This document shows, piece after piece, positions 1 through 11,900 of a stretch of DNA of 64,000 nt. A model generated the notes under the pieces. It saw only the letters and a program-made list of their open reading frames with translations, was not told the origin of the DNA and made no database searches. Every line of letters starts with the position of its first letter. Positions within the stretch are counted from its first letter, which is position 1. Source of the DNA: Melastoma dodecandrum (taxonomy: Eukaryota; Streptophyta; Magnoliopsida; Myrtales; Melastomataceae); the NCBI GenBank assembly GCA_029817715.1, contig JARUPY010000089.1, positions 2,431,501-2,495,500 of the forward strand. Reading direction: 5' to 3'. Made by a program: the position numbers and the translations under genes.

Positions 1-91
1 CCACAATCCCAATCCACCAGAAAAGAATGAAAGAGCCACAGCCTCGCGGTACCCCTAAACACGGATGCCGTCGCAAAAGACTTGATTTTTT

Positions 92-2498
92 TTACACGAC
101 ACGAGTATATGCCTGGTAAGGTTGTTGATCCGTGCCTTCGAACAGAGCTCTCTCCAGCCTCGTCTCAAACGGCGTCGATTGCCACTTCACCTTCACTTCC
201 TGCGGAAGGAAACCGAGTCACGGTTGGTCTAAACTAATACAACAACGCGCTGGCTATGTTGCGATTCAAAATTCATGGGATTTCTTTTACCTCTCATGTA
301 TTTGCTAGCGGTGTTCGGGATGCCTTTAAAGGAGGAGGCGGATTGAGAGTCTCGCTCTGGCTTTCTGTCCCTCCAATATGTTCCTACAGTACCTATAAAT
401 GGCATCGCTTCTGGGCTTCGGATCGGGGACTTCCTTGGGGATGACTTGGGCGAGTACTTCCTCAGTTCGTCAACAGTGACCGCACCCAATATCGGCCGAT
501 CATCTAGATATCTCGGCGAAGATGATCCCACTGACGCACTCTTCAACGAAACAGCATCGTCCAATCCTGCCATGCTTTTCTCGCCGGTCGACATGTTCCC
601 CGACAAAGTTAACCAGGTTGAATGGCTGGCATCAACTCTCATTTCTTGAGTAGACTTCTCGGGCCAGCTTAGTTTCTTCTCTACAAGGGACAATGCTTCC
701 ATGAAAGCTTTATCGTCACTAGATGAAATCATGGTTTCGAGATCTGAAGGGAAATTCTCTTTCCGATGCTTTGATGATGGGGCACGAATGCCCTTCGCTT
801 TGACAGACTTCCATTGACTAAGATTCTCAACAGGTCTAAGAATGGGAGGAATGTATGCATTCCTATCGAGCCCATTTTGGTTAAGCAGGCTGGAACTCTT
901 TTCCACCAAGCCGGACTTGTGTCCGACTGGAATGAGGCCATGGTTTGTCTGATCAATGTCATCAGCAGCTGAATCACTGTCGCCACCATCATCATCAGAT
1001 AAGTCATTAGAGTCACAACCCTCATCGTCCAGATCACTTTCTTCAGAGTCCACCCAATAGCCAAACTCATCATCGCTGTCCCTACAATTCTCATACCGAT
1101 GGCTAGGCGGGTACGAAATCACGCTGGTGGTGACTGAGCTTTCCTCTTTCAAGGATTCACACTGGTCTGCTTTAGGGACAGTGCCGGAAGCCTGTTGCTC
1201 GGGCATGTCTTCAGATTCCTCCTTGGTCGAGACATTCTCGTATGCTATGATGTTACTATCAAAGCGAACTTTCCTCTGGCTGCTCCCACTTGACTCTTCC
1301 TCGCGTTTCTCGCTACAAATCAGAAAACCCAGAATCATGTTCAGAACCTCATCACACGACGCAATTGACTTGTAACAGAAAAGGACCAGTCACCTGATTT
1401 TAGGAGCCAACTTGGAGGGTGACTCGACAGGAATGTCTTGCTGTGGCGAAGTGATTATTTGGGCAAACTGGCTAGCGAAAGATGTCTGCAGCTACAGATC
1501 AGAAAAGCTATTGAAGATTAGATAATAAAAGCTCAGGCTATCGACCAAGTTAAAAGGAAAGAAAACCGCATAAGGCCCCAAATTGAGGAAAATAGTATCT
1601 AACAACTGTCTAATCTGATTGCTTCATCAATGTCTTGGTGTTCATTGCTCAAAGGCAATTACAGCAAAAATTAAAATAAAATTAGCAAATCACGACACCC
1701 AGAAGCAAACAGTTCATGCAGACAAAAAAAGTCAATTAGAACATTTCCCTGCAACTCTAGTTATTGACTTCTAGTTCTGGGTAGCTTAAGTTCTCGAAAA
1801 TCAACGAATTATGCAGATGTATCAATGAGTTGATCTGGAAAGTTTCAAGCATTACATCAACTCTCAGACAAACAAACAGAATGCAGCCTCTCTTCAAACA
1901 GCATGCGGAAGTAACCATCAAAACTGTTTCACTCCGCTGCATAACAAACAGGATAACAACTTCAAAGATCACGCAATCATCAAGGGCATTCAGCAAGAAC
2001 ACAGCCAATTGGCTGCAGCAAAGCGAAAAACTTCGATGGCCTACCCCGACATGAGGCAACCAAAATCAGCCCGCTAAACACAAGTAATCAAAGGCTTGAT
2101 CTTTCTGGAAAGCTCCAACCTCTCGACCAGACTAGCCTAACTTCAAGGGAAACGAAACCACAACCACTGCCGCAGAACAAGAACATCCAAAAACCTAATC
2201 AAATCACGTCATCAACTCACTCAACAGACCCACAAAAACACCACCGCATTTAACAATCCAAACCCATCAAAGGTAAACTCCCAACACACACAGAGATCAA
2301 GAAACCACCCAAACACAAGAAAAGCAGCTAAGGAAACCAACCAAAACCCAACAAACTCCACAGACAACACAAGATTGAATCGAACTCAACCTGATCCGGG
2401 GGCAGCGCCCCAACCCCAACCCTCCTCTTCCCCTGCTTTGCCCTTTTGTTATCACTGCCATCCTTGGAAGAACCGAAGCACGCAAGAAAGCAACCCAT
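92..2498 (-). CDS. SEG2-like plant protein of unknown function, 4 exons, 443 aa
   Basis: A plant-specific protein of unknown role; relatives are loosely labelled eisosome SEG2-like (I recall At5g44040 and At1g04030). It starts with MGCFLACFGSSKD at 2498, followed by a basic stretch rich in Lys and Arg. Exons read as 2391-2498, 1394-1491, 291-1312 and 92-195; the summed length of 1,332 nt is an exact frame of 443 codons plus stop, which fixes the last acceptor at 195 rather than 199. Visible motifs are KVRFDSN near the centre, a long acidic Asp/Glu/Ser tract, and the family ending WQSTPFETRLERALFEG. No membrane segment or enzymatic motif is seen. A Gly-Cys N terminus could be myristoylated or palmitoylated, which is an inference. 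Family assignment is fairly sure, function is not known. Confidence 0.8.
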
Positions 2499-3394
2499 CT
2501 CGGCCACCCCAACCCAAAACCCCTTCTCTCCTCCTCCCTCTCGGAGGTCACGCCCCCTTTCGGAAAACAAAGGAGGAGAAAAGGAGTGAATTGATTTTGG
2601 GTTGGGGGGCGGCGCTCTAACGGCTACTGGGGTGGGGTTGTTAATGGGAAAGCTTTCTTCGGAGATAATGAAAAAATTGAATTAAAGTGAGGGCGGTGTG
2701 TCCCCGGGTGGGTGGGACATGGATAGAACGGTCAAGTTCTTGAAACTGGAAAGAAAGACATTATATTTGTTTATTAGTTTAATTAAAATTTATTATATTA
2801 AACCACCAATGTAATCGATCGTCTTCTAGCTTTAGGTATAAATATTATATGCTTCAAATAATTTACCGGAGGAATGTGCAAATTATACAATGCTGCTATC
2901 ACTCTGACCAAGACCAACCACACCACCAATATAGCCCAGAGAGGGGGTTATGGCACCGGCCTGTCACGCCATCGTCCTCACGCTTGTTACCGCGGGCGTC
3001 GTCCTGTCGACTTGCCCCGGACTCAGATGACAAAGTGTCGGTAACTATCGGGAAGGCGGTGGCATGCAATTTGGGGGGGGGGGGGGAACCTGACTTCTCC
3101 GAACGCGGGCGCCGGGGATTGTGTCCTAGACCCAGGGATTCCATGCTCCAGGCCGGGATACATGTCCTCTGAGTCCTTCACGCATGGTGTTTCGGCGATG
3201 GGACTTGTGAGGAGGGAACTCAGAGAGCCGTGCCGTTGCAGGGCTAAGATGGAGGAAGGTGGGATCTCAAGCAAGCATTGCTACCTCAGCTTCTGGGAGT
3301 TCCCAAAGTAAGTAAAAGAACACTCATGGACTGCTCGCACCATCGAGCTAGAAGCAAAGGATATTACAGGTTCTCAATGAAAAGCTTACGTGAA
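2499..3394. other. Intergenic: 5' flank of the SEG2-like gene and 3' flank of mTERF4
   Basis: This stretch holds the 5' leader and promoter of the SEG2-like gene (reading left) and the 3' flank of mTERF4. A G homopolymer near 3073-3086 and AT-rich sequence around 2755-2860 are the only notable parts. The open frames here are short, overlap on both strands and show no recognisable protein. Confidence 0.6.
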
Positions 3395-4921
3395 TTAGTC
3401 TTCGTCGCTGTCGTCATAGTCGACATCGTCCTCATCATCCTCATAATCCGAAAGATCCCCCTCGTCCTCGCTCCTAGGTTCAGTCAGTGAGTTCATGTCG
3501 AATGAGGGCGTGGCCTCCATCTCCTCGATCTCGATGCTGTCGTATTCCATCCTGTCCCTGAACTTCTCATCAGAGCAATTGAGTAGCCAGGCAAGAGAAC
3601 ATCTTATCCCCTTCTTTGAGATCGCCCAGTGCCGAGGTTTCACGACCGTCTCCAGGCTATAAGTGAAGAACGATGGGAACGCGACCAGATCCTCGAGAGG
3701 CCTTCCCATCTCGTTCTGCAAGTAATGGAAGCTCATCCTCATGATGTCGATGTTCAAGGCCAGTATCTGTGGACATCCTACAACCATATCCTTCAATTGT
3801 TCTGACGTGAAACCACATTCTTCGAGAAAAGCTGCGTGTTTCTCGACGGCTCCACTACTTAGGCTAACTACCTGCGGCATTCTCCCAATGACCCTACCAA
3901 ATTCATCTCGACTCAACCCGACAACTGAGCTAAGCAATGAGTACTGACTCTCTAACCTGGGCTTCAACTCTATCCCCAAAATCTCCGGATACTGAGCCAC
4001 GATGGATGACACGGACTGCCTCCTGACGCCAAACTCCAATAAACACTCCACGTTAGGCATCACTCGCTTATCCAGATTGAACCCCAATATGTGGGGCCCC
4101 TTCTCGATGAGCCTCGCTACTGCTAATCTCGGTATACCCAAGTACTCTAAATACTCTACTAATGGCTTGATCACCTTCCCAACTCTCATTCCCAATATCT
4201 CGGGGTACCGCGTCAACACCCCACCGACCTCCCTCCTCGCGACACCAATCCCGACCAAGTAAGCAACCGAGGTACTCATCGTTCCCTCCAGCTTAAACCC
4301 CAACACCTCCGGATACCTCTCGAGAACCCTAGGGACATCAACGGCCTTGATATCCAACCCCTGGAGGAACTTAACCACGGGGGCGAGATCGACCACGACG
4401 CTCGCGTGCAGCACCTGAGGGTACCTCCTAAGAAAATCAACCAAGCAGGACTTCCTAACCCCCAACTTGCCCAAATAATCGAGCACGGGGACCATGTTCT
4501 TCTTCACGCTGCAGCCCAGCACGAGCGGGTAGTCATTAATGTCGTCGATGGTGAGCCCCAACTGGCGGAGGAAATCGACCCTCTCGCGCATAACCTCGGC
4601 AGTCACGGGGAGCTCCAGGCCATCGAGCTCGTCAGGGACGACCCCAATCCCGCGGAGGAACTCGTAAACCTTCTCCCTGTTCTCTGCCCTGAGGTCCCTC
4701 ATCTCTGCGAGGCTGGGGCGGGCGTAGAGGGAGTTTCGTCCAGGGTTAGGGCTAGGATTCCGGGGGCGTCCCCGGGGTCGGTCAGGCGGGGGGGCCCGCC
4801 GTTCCCTAACGGAGGAGTATCGGGCCACGGGGAAGCAGAGAGCTGCCCGCCGGAAGAGTGGGGAGGTGCGCGGAGGAGGGATGGCTCTGAGGGGGAGGAA
4901 GCACTGGGTTTTGCTGAGCAT
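3395..4921 (-). CDS. MTERF4: mTERF4 / BSM / RUGOSA2, plastid transcription termination factor-like
   Basis: A single-exon protein of 508 aa. The first 70 or so residues are rich in Arg, Pro and Ser and look like a plastid transit peptide. Residues about 95-420 form a run of mTERF repeats of around 35 aa, each with the leucine-proline pattern seen in RRYPQVL, ERYPEVLGF, TRYPEILGM and AQYPEILGI. Then comes the conserved CSLAWLLNCSDEKF block and a very acidic Asp/Glu/Tyr tail over the last 35 residues. In Arabidopsis the protein (At4g02990) is needed for plastid group II intron splicing and chloroplast development. Length, lack of introns and the acidic tail all fit that orthologue. The tail contains no basic residue at its end, so it is not a nuclear signal. 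Confidence 0.93.
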   Translation of the reverse strand: MLSKTQCFLPLRAIPPPRTSPLFRRAALCFPVARYSSVRERRAPPPDRPRGRPRNPSPNPGRNSLYARPSLAEMRDLRAENREKVYEFLRGIGVVPDELDGLELPVTAEVMRERVDFLRQLGLTIDDINDYPLVLGCSVKKNMVPVLDYLGKLGVRKSCLVDFLRRYPQVLHASVVVDLAPVVKFLQGLDIKAVDVPRVLERYPEVLGFKLEGTMSTSVAYLVGIGVARREVGGVLTRYPEILGMRVGKVIKPLVEYLEYLGIPRLAVARLIEKGPHILGFNLDKRVMPNVECLLEFGVRRQSVSSIVAQYPEILGIELKPRLESQYSLLSSVVGLSRDEFGRVIGRMPQVVSLSSGAVEKHAAFLEECGFTSEQLKDMVVGCPQILALNIDIMRMSFHYLQNEMGRPLEDLVAFPSFFTYSLETVVKPRHWAISKKGIRCSLAWLLNCSDEKFRDRMEYDSIEIEEMEATPSFDMNSLTEPRSEDEGDLSDYEDDEDDVDYDDSDED

Positions 4922-5059
4922 TGTGTGTCCGTAGGGTTTTTGGGTGAAGGGAAGAAGGAAGAGGAAGAGGATTACGAGTAAGAAGATGTGGAAGACGACC
5001 GCATTGTCTGCATTTCCATGCCATTATATGTTTTAAGAAAATTATATTATTAATTTTTT
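4922..5059. promoter_or_regulatory. 5' flank of mTERF4
   Basis: Purine-rich sequence directly upstream of the mTERF4 start (GAAG/GAGG runs on the plus strand, hence CT-rich on the coding strand), followed by AT-rich DNA. CT-rich leaders are common in plant 5' UTRs. No clear TATA box was placed. Confidence 0.35.
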
Positions 5060-5555
5060 AAACTTTCGTAAAATAAAATAAAAATAAAATATTAATTTAT
5101 AACCTCGATTAATTAATTTTTTTAATTTTAATTTTAATTAATTTTAAATTTTAAAGAGAGTAAGTCAAACAGACTTTAATTAATAATTTTCATTTAATGA
5201 TTTAAAAAAAATAAAAAATAAAAAAAAATAATATTAAAAACTTTCATGCATTTTTTTTTATTTTAAACTTTTAATGGCTAAATGAAATGAATTGGACGAA
5301 GTTAATAATAGTTGCTGATATTGTCAAAAAATATACAAAATCAATGAAGGTCGGATGATATTTTTTTAGGGGACTACATATAAAGTTAAATTATGAAACA
5401 AATGAATAAGAATTTAAAACTCCATTGTTATAAGATACGAATCAAACTATAATAGGGTGTTTGGCTTTGCTAGAAAAATTTAAGACAATTTAAAATAAAA
5501 ATAAAAATAAAAGTTACAAAACAAAAAATTGGCTAGTTGATGCCCTATATTTTTT
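5060..5555. mobile_element. MITE copy A, old and degraded
   Basis: An AT-rich element of about 500 bp with no coding capacity. Its right half (5320-5540) matches the elements at 38,685-39,260 and 55,240-55,730, sharing the core AATCAATGAAGGTC, the downstream AAACTCCATTGTTATA segment and the GTTTGGCTTT arm start. The left arm has drifted into simple A/T sequence, so the terminal inverted repeats are hard to pair, which suggests this is the oldest of the three copies. Ends are approximate and no target duplication was resolved. Confidence 0.65.
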
Positions 5556-6521
5556 TTATCCTCGTTGTCGTTTTTCCATTTGGAATGCCATAAAAGTTAA
5601 TTCTCCTTCTTCGTCGTAGTCGTCGTCGTCGTCGTAGTCGTCGTATTATTTGCGTAGCTGTACTTTGTAGCAGTTGTTCGAGATTTTGGACGTTTAGGAA
5701 ATTACAAATTCCCGATCAAAACTAAGTGATTGATAAATGGTATCGGAGTGACTGGCGGCCTTAATAGACCGAGGAGATTGCGCGACCTCGAGCACAAAGG
5801 TCACCTGCCAACCACCGGAACCAGTGGGGCCGCCGGTTCACGTCCGTTCACTGCAGAGAACCCTGAGGAAGACATTGGATTGGACTTGTCGTAACGTAGT
5901 TAGACCCACTCGAGCCTACGAATCGATCAAAACCTGTTCGAAAGGAAAGCAAAAGGCCACGGTTTCGTTGGACGAACCAGTGAGTTTGTTTCGACAGGAT
6001 GAGTTTGGGTGGACGGAGTCGTGTATGCGAGGACAATATGTTCGATGCATCTCACGCGAACGGTAACAGCTATGCATGGCACTCTTCCCTGAGTTCAAAA
6101 ACTCGAAGAAACAAAAGAAAATCGGGTCGAACATTGTTATCATAAACATTCCGTCGTTACAACCACGAGAGGATGAGGTCAAGGTTAATGTCCGAGGCAA
6201 TTCATTTTCCACGAGGATGTCGAAAAAGACATAATTCCGATTTGGTTTGCCCATCTTCGCCGGCGTATTACATAGGCAACGCTCTACTTGTCTTCTTCGT
6301 TGAACTTATTAGTTACCGAGGCATATTTCATGTTAGACTATACATGAAATCGTGACAAGGCATATGAAATGGAACTAAGGCATCTTGTTAATTTTCCTAG
6401 GAATTTGCAAGAAGAACAAGAAGATGACAAATTCTTCCAGCAAGGAAACAGCAATCTCTATAAAACCACGACGAAAAGATTCATGTCTTTAAACAAACAA
6501 GTCTTTCCTTTTCCTGTTCCC
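5556..6521. other. Intergenic with TCG microsatellite and a retroelement-like primer-site match
   Basis: Holds a TCG/TCGTAG microsatellite at about 5610-5646 and, at 5738-5750, TGGTATCGGAGTG, close to the initiator-tRNA primer-binding site of plant LTR retrotransposons (TGGTATCAGAGC). The sequence after it, to about 6070, may be decayed internal retroelement DNA, but no gag or pol motif could be read. The rest is the promoter and leader of the NPF gene. Confidence 0.4.
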
Positions 6522-8687
6522 ATGGCTGCCAGTGATGATGGTGGTGGTGGTGGTGGTGGTGTTGTGGTAACCCGAGAGAACGGCTACCCAAACGGACAAG
6601 GCAAGGGCAAATTCGAGGTTGAGGGCGACTGGGGTTACACCCATGATGGTACCGTCGACCTCAAGGGCCGGCCGGTGTTACAATCCGAGACTGGCAGATG
6701 GCGGGCTTGTTGCTTCTTTGTCGGTAATGATGATCCGGCTTGTCCTGTATAAATGATCGGTCAGCGAGTCCCGAGGTTATGCTTTACCGGTGACACTGCT
6801 TTTGCGTGTAGGATACGAGGTATTTGAGAGGATGGCATACTATGGGATCTCGTCGAACCTGGTGGAGTTTCTGAGGAGGAAGATGCGCGAGGGCACGGTG
6901 TCGTCCGCGAATAATGTCACCAACTGGGTCGGCACGGTGTGGATGACGCCAATTCTGGGCGCGTACATAGCAGATGCCCACCTTGGTCGGTACTGGACTT
7001 TCGTCGGCTCATCAGTCATTTACCTCGTGGTATAGACAGAAAAAGGAAACAAGTTCAACACTTAGCTTCGATCCTCGACGATGAACTTAATTCGCTCGAC
7101 TTTCGATCATTGACAGGGAATGTTGATGCTAACGACAGTTGTATCAGTTCCGGGCCTAACCCCCCCTCACTGCGACACACGGCACAATGAAGAAGGATGC
7201 CGGAAGCCTTCGTCATTCCAGGCAGGCATATTTTATTTTGCGCTCTATGTCATAGCGTTGGGAACAGGCGGGACAAAGCCCAACATCTCGACGATGGGCG
7301 CGGACCAGTTTGACGATTTTGAGCCCGTAGAGAGGACCCAGAAGTTTTCCTTCTTTAACTGGTGGATGTTCAGCATATTCTTTGGCACACTGTTCTCCAA
7401 CACCTTCCTCGTCTATGTTCAGGACAAGGTTGGGTGGAAGCTCGGGTACGGCCTTCCCACGTTGGGGCTCGCGATATCCATCTCAGTGTTCCTCTCCGGG
7501 ACAAAGTACTATAGGCATAAGGTTACGATAGGGAGTCCTTGTACTAGAGTTGCTCAGGTCTTGGTGGCCGCTGTTAGGAAGTGGAAGGCCACCATCCCAA
7601 TCGATCCCAAGGAGCTTTACGAGCCGAAGCTTGAGTACGCCATTTCCAAGACATTTAGGATAGATCACTCCAACTCCTTAAGGTGGTTGTTCTCGACATC
7701 TATATGGTGATTCCGCACCAGATATACGTGAATGAACGGGGCCGTGCTTGACTGATTCTGACGGGTTCTTCCAGGTTCCTTGACAAAGCAGCGGTGAAGA
7801 ATGGGTGTAGCTCGCCATGGAGCCTATGCACTGTGACTCAAGTGGAGGAAACCAAGCAAATGATGAAGATGTTACCGATTCTTGTTGCGACATTCATCCC
7901 AAGCATGATCCTGGCGCAGACTAACACCCTTTTCATAAAACAGGGCACCACGCTGGATAGGCAGATGGGACGCCATTTCGAGATCCCACCGGCCTGCCTG
8001 ACTGCATTTGTCACCATATTCATGTTACTAAGCCTCGTCATCTATGACAGGTGGTTTGTCTCGGCCATCCGACGCTACACAAAGAATCCCAGGGGGATCA
8101 CCTTGCTTCAGAGGATGGGAATCGGCATCTTCTTCCAGATGATCGTCATGGTCGTGGCATACTTGGCCGAGAGGAAACGGCTGAGTGTCATCCATGAGAA
8201 AAACATCACTGACCAGTCCAAGACCGTCCCTCTCACAATCTACATCCTGTTCCCTCAATTCGCTCTCGCGGGGATTGCCGACACTTTTGTGGAAGTGGCA
8301 AAGCTTGAGTTCTTCTATGATCAAGCTCCGGAGAGGATGAAGAGCCTTGGGACATCGTATTTCACGAGTAGCCTCGGGATAGGCAACTTCCTCAGCAGCT
8401 TTCTCCTGAAGGCAGTCTCAAGCATCACCAAGAGACATAGACGCAAGGGCTGGATTTTGGACAACCTCAACGCCTCTCGCCTGGACTACTACTATGCGTT
8501 GCTGGCCATCCTCATGTTCTTCAATCTCCTGTTCTACCTTTACGTGAGCAAGTCATTCGTCTACAATGCAGACCCGATGAGCACCCCAAAACCTGAGAAT
8601 GGCGACTTGAGCAAGTCTTTCATCCACAATGCAGACACAACGAGCACCCCAAAACCCAAGAATGACGGCTTGCACGAACCATGCTGA
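6522..8687 (+). CDS. NPF5.2: NRT1/PTR family transporter, NPF5.2 (PTR3)-like, 632 aa
   Basis: A proton-coupled transporter of the NPF/PTR family, 12 membrane helices expected. Exons 6522-6723, 6812-7029, 7117-7682 and 7775-8687 sum to exactly 633 codons including the stop. The proton-coupling motif ExxER is present (EVFERMAYYG), as is the PTR signature region GTGGTKPNISTMGADQFDD. The VTQVEETKQM linker and the NTLFIKQGTTLDR block are typical of the NPF5.2/5.3 group, whose Arabidopsis member PTR3 moves di- and tripeptides and responds to wounding and defence signals. The start at 6522 is chosen because it directly precedes the Asp-Gly linker; an upstream in-frame ATG at 6484 is possible. A run of seven Gly near the N terminus and a short repeated tail (NADxxSTPKP twice) are local oddities. 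Confidence 0.9.
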
Positions 8688-8984
8688 TGATTCGGATATG
8701 ACTAGTCTTTAGCACCAGCCACAGCAGCAGTAAGAATACTGTCAGGTGCGAGACAAGATCAAGCAATAGATTCCCGTAAAGTACAATTGACTGCCGCAAA
8801 AACGCAACAAAGTGTCGGACAAGAATTCACATGCCAATCTTCACTTGTTTTGGGTCACATGAGCAGAACCCTTAGTTCGACTGTGTAAGAAACAAATAAA
8901 ACATCTGACCATTTTCTGAAACCATACTATTAGCTACATTAACTAGATTTGCTCTAGTGTATCCAAGGACGGCAAAAAACCATT
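8688..8984. other. Convergent 3' flanks of NPF5.2 and BARD1
   Basis: Only 297 bp separate the stop codons of two genes that point at each other, so their transcripts probably overlap at the 3' ends. AATAAA-like sequence occurs at about 8893 on the plus strand. Confidence 0.5.
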
Positions 8985-11900
8985 CTACATGGCAATATTG
9001 CCGGACGGGCTGACTACTGATTGCAGCTTGCATGAGGCAACAGATTCCAAAATCCAGGATGGATTAACAACTCTCGCCCCCAATGACGTGGCCAAATCCT
9101 CTGCTTCGTTGATTTTTTTCCAGTAAATCGAAACTTCTTCGCCCAATGGACAGCCTTCCGGGGCATCAGGGTTGTAGACGACTAGAGCCGAGGGAGCTTC
9201 TCTGTGGCAGTGAGCCTCAATCATATCCTCTTTGCTCCTTGGTATGCAGCCACCACCAGCAGCAACCAAGTTATGGAGGTCGCTTAGAAAAGCAGGCATG
9301 AAGTCCCCATGAAAATAGAACTTTAACCCAGCAAAGATTTTCGATTCCTGACCGAAGAACAAACAAAACATGCAATTACTAACATGGAAAGCATATTCAC
9401 GACAGCCTGAAAAAGATTTGATGCTGATCATGTCAATATAATCCGACCAATATCTACCAGGAATGAAAAGTAAAGAAATTACGTTATTCGACGCCCTCAG
9501 TCTTCCGAATTTAGGGCCACCGCGGCAGCCATAGTTGTCAACTCCAATTTCGTACGTTTCCTCGCTGACATAATACTTGGCTTCCAAACAAGCCTTCATC
9601 CCTGCAAGTAAAAAGTTGCACGCACAATGATTGACCAAACCAGATATGGCAGGCAGGCGATGAGAAAAGACATCTGCAAATTTATAAAAATCCCCAGATT
9701 GAGGGACTCACAGTTCAAGTTTAGAACCCATCTTCCATGCAAAATCGCCATTAGAACCTTGTAAGTTCTGGTGCAAGCACATTTCTCATCTGTGGATGCA
9801 ATCACATGCGTAACATTGGGTGACCAGGACTTGGACACTGTTGCTCCAATTGAGGAGGCAAACTTCACCAGACGACTCTGCATGACTGGAGAAGGTTATG
9901 ATAACAATGGAGTTGAACTGATTGATTGCAGGACAAATTATCTTAAAATGATGTTTCCGAGGCTCAAAGGTGAAAAAGTAACCATAATGAAGTTTTTTAA
10001 CTAACCAGTTCCATGCACAATATATGTCAAACATGTCAACCAAGGAGTTTACAAGTGACCAAGTGATCGCAAAGAGAAGCTCTGGAGTATTATAGCCGAT
10101 ATAAGTAATAGAAGTAGAAGAGGTATTTTGGGCTAACCCTCTCTTGTGCCGAAAGAGCAGATCCACACAGAACCCAAGATTTTGCCTCGGATGGGAACTG
10201 CAATGGAGGCTTGGGCTGATAAGGGACTCTGCACCAGGCATTAAGCAAACAAAGATCAACCAAGAGAACTTTTAGAGTACTTCGTGCGAAATTTGGTGCT
10301 TTTGTAGTGATTTTATTGTCAGATAGACGAGGCAAGGTGAAAAATGCTCGGGCAAATGAGGCTTGCATAAAAAGAAAGTTGGACAGTGCCATACTCCTGG
10401 GGTGATAAGGCTTTTTGTTTAGATGCACGATTTCGGCATTTTGACTTCTCGTTTGGCAGCTTAAGTGAAGTGTGCGCCGGGCAGAGCACACAAAAGTTCT
10501 CCTGTTGAAGTTTCAGAGAGACAAAAACAAAATTTAAGAGATGTGTCTCCAGCGAAATGCATCAGCTACTGACAACAAAAGAATAGCAAAGTTCTCCATA
10601 CTTACATAGTCCCATCGACAGTTTGACTCTTTCTCGGCACAGGGAAGGTGATAGGTCCTTCGACATGACTGAGCATAGCAACCGAGTGCAGCTCCCTTTA
10701 GCCCACATTTGCAGCACTTTAGCTTTGATCCTCTACACAGTTCCTTTTCCAAGTTCTTAACTGTTTCTCCCACAAAATATGCCTGCGGAGCCCTATTGAT
10801 GGCAGAAATGCAAAATTCAGTTGATCAGCCATACCTTTTGAACACCCTAAACGTGTGACATAAAAAAGGAAAAGTATTAAGCCTGCTACATTCAGTTCCA
10901 GACGGTTGACAGACAAGAAATCATTCCAAGAACATTGTATTCCCATGACAGGTCCTGAGATTTCTGCTGTCAGCAAACTTCACTTCGCCTTTCGTTTATA
11001 AAGTTTGATTGATGTAACTCACTGTCTTACAAATATCAAGGTAAGTCTCAACAAAAGTTGCATAACATACCATTCCACGCAACTCCGGTGAACATGCACT
11101 ACATCTGACTTGGCTATTGCCTCACTGTCTACTGGTACACCATTGTCCAAACGCAGATGCAACATTTCCCCCGTGTCCTAAAAGCATAACATAATATATA
11201 AAAATAAAGCAGATATCCCTTTACCATATTGACAGATATAAGAAAGAAGTTTTTGAGGAAGATTGCAAGTGAAGATACCTCAGGAAATTCGCCAGTCTGA
11301 CAGAAACCACAGATTGACGAAGAACACTTAGTTCTGACTGAAAATGCATCACCGGTAGAAAGAAGCGGAGCAGAAGTTTGCTTCACTTCAGATTTAGATA
11401 TATCATCATCATCAACTTGTGCAGCTGCATTGTCACATGCCATCATCGGCCGCAAGCCATAGCTCGATAGTTTTGGTCTCTTCAAGTCCTCAATTTGAAC
11501 TTCTTCCCCTGCTCCTCCATCCAGAGATCTCTTGGCGGAGTATTTGAAGTGTCCCTGAGAAAGGAAATGTAACTTATTCAACAGATAGTCACTATTATGA
11601 TGTCTGAATATTGGAAAGAAACATTATTTGGCACATTCAATGTATCAAGAAAGGTAGGAGAAGCACTGAAGTTGTAAATGAAATGTTCTAGTTCCACGTA
11701 ATATTCCAAATATAAACTCCACACAACCTAAAAGAGCATGAACTAAGGGATCTAGGAATCTTACAAGATCATTCCCCAAATCACTGCTGTCTTCACCCAC
11801 CACTGAGGTATCACTGTTAGAAGGAGGACTTCCAAACGAGGAATGATCCGCATGGCTTACATCTAATTCAAAATGTGTCCTCACTGATCCATTACATTTG

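Noticed and set aside
4406..4981. A 191-codon plus-strand open frame opposite mTERF4
   Set aside because: It is the antisense shadow of the GC-rich mTERF4 exon; no motif, and the mTERF repeats on the other strand explain the composition.
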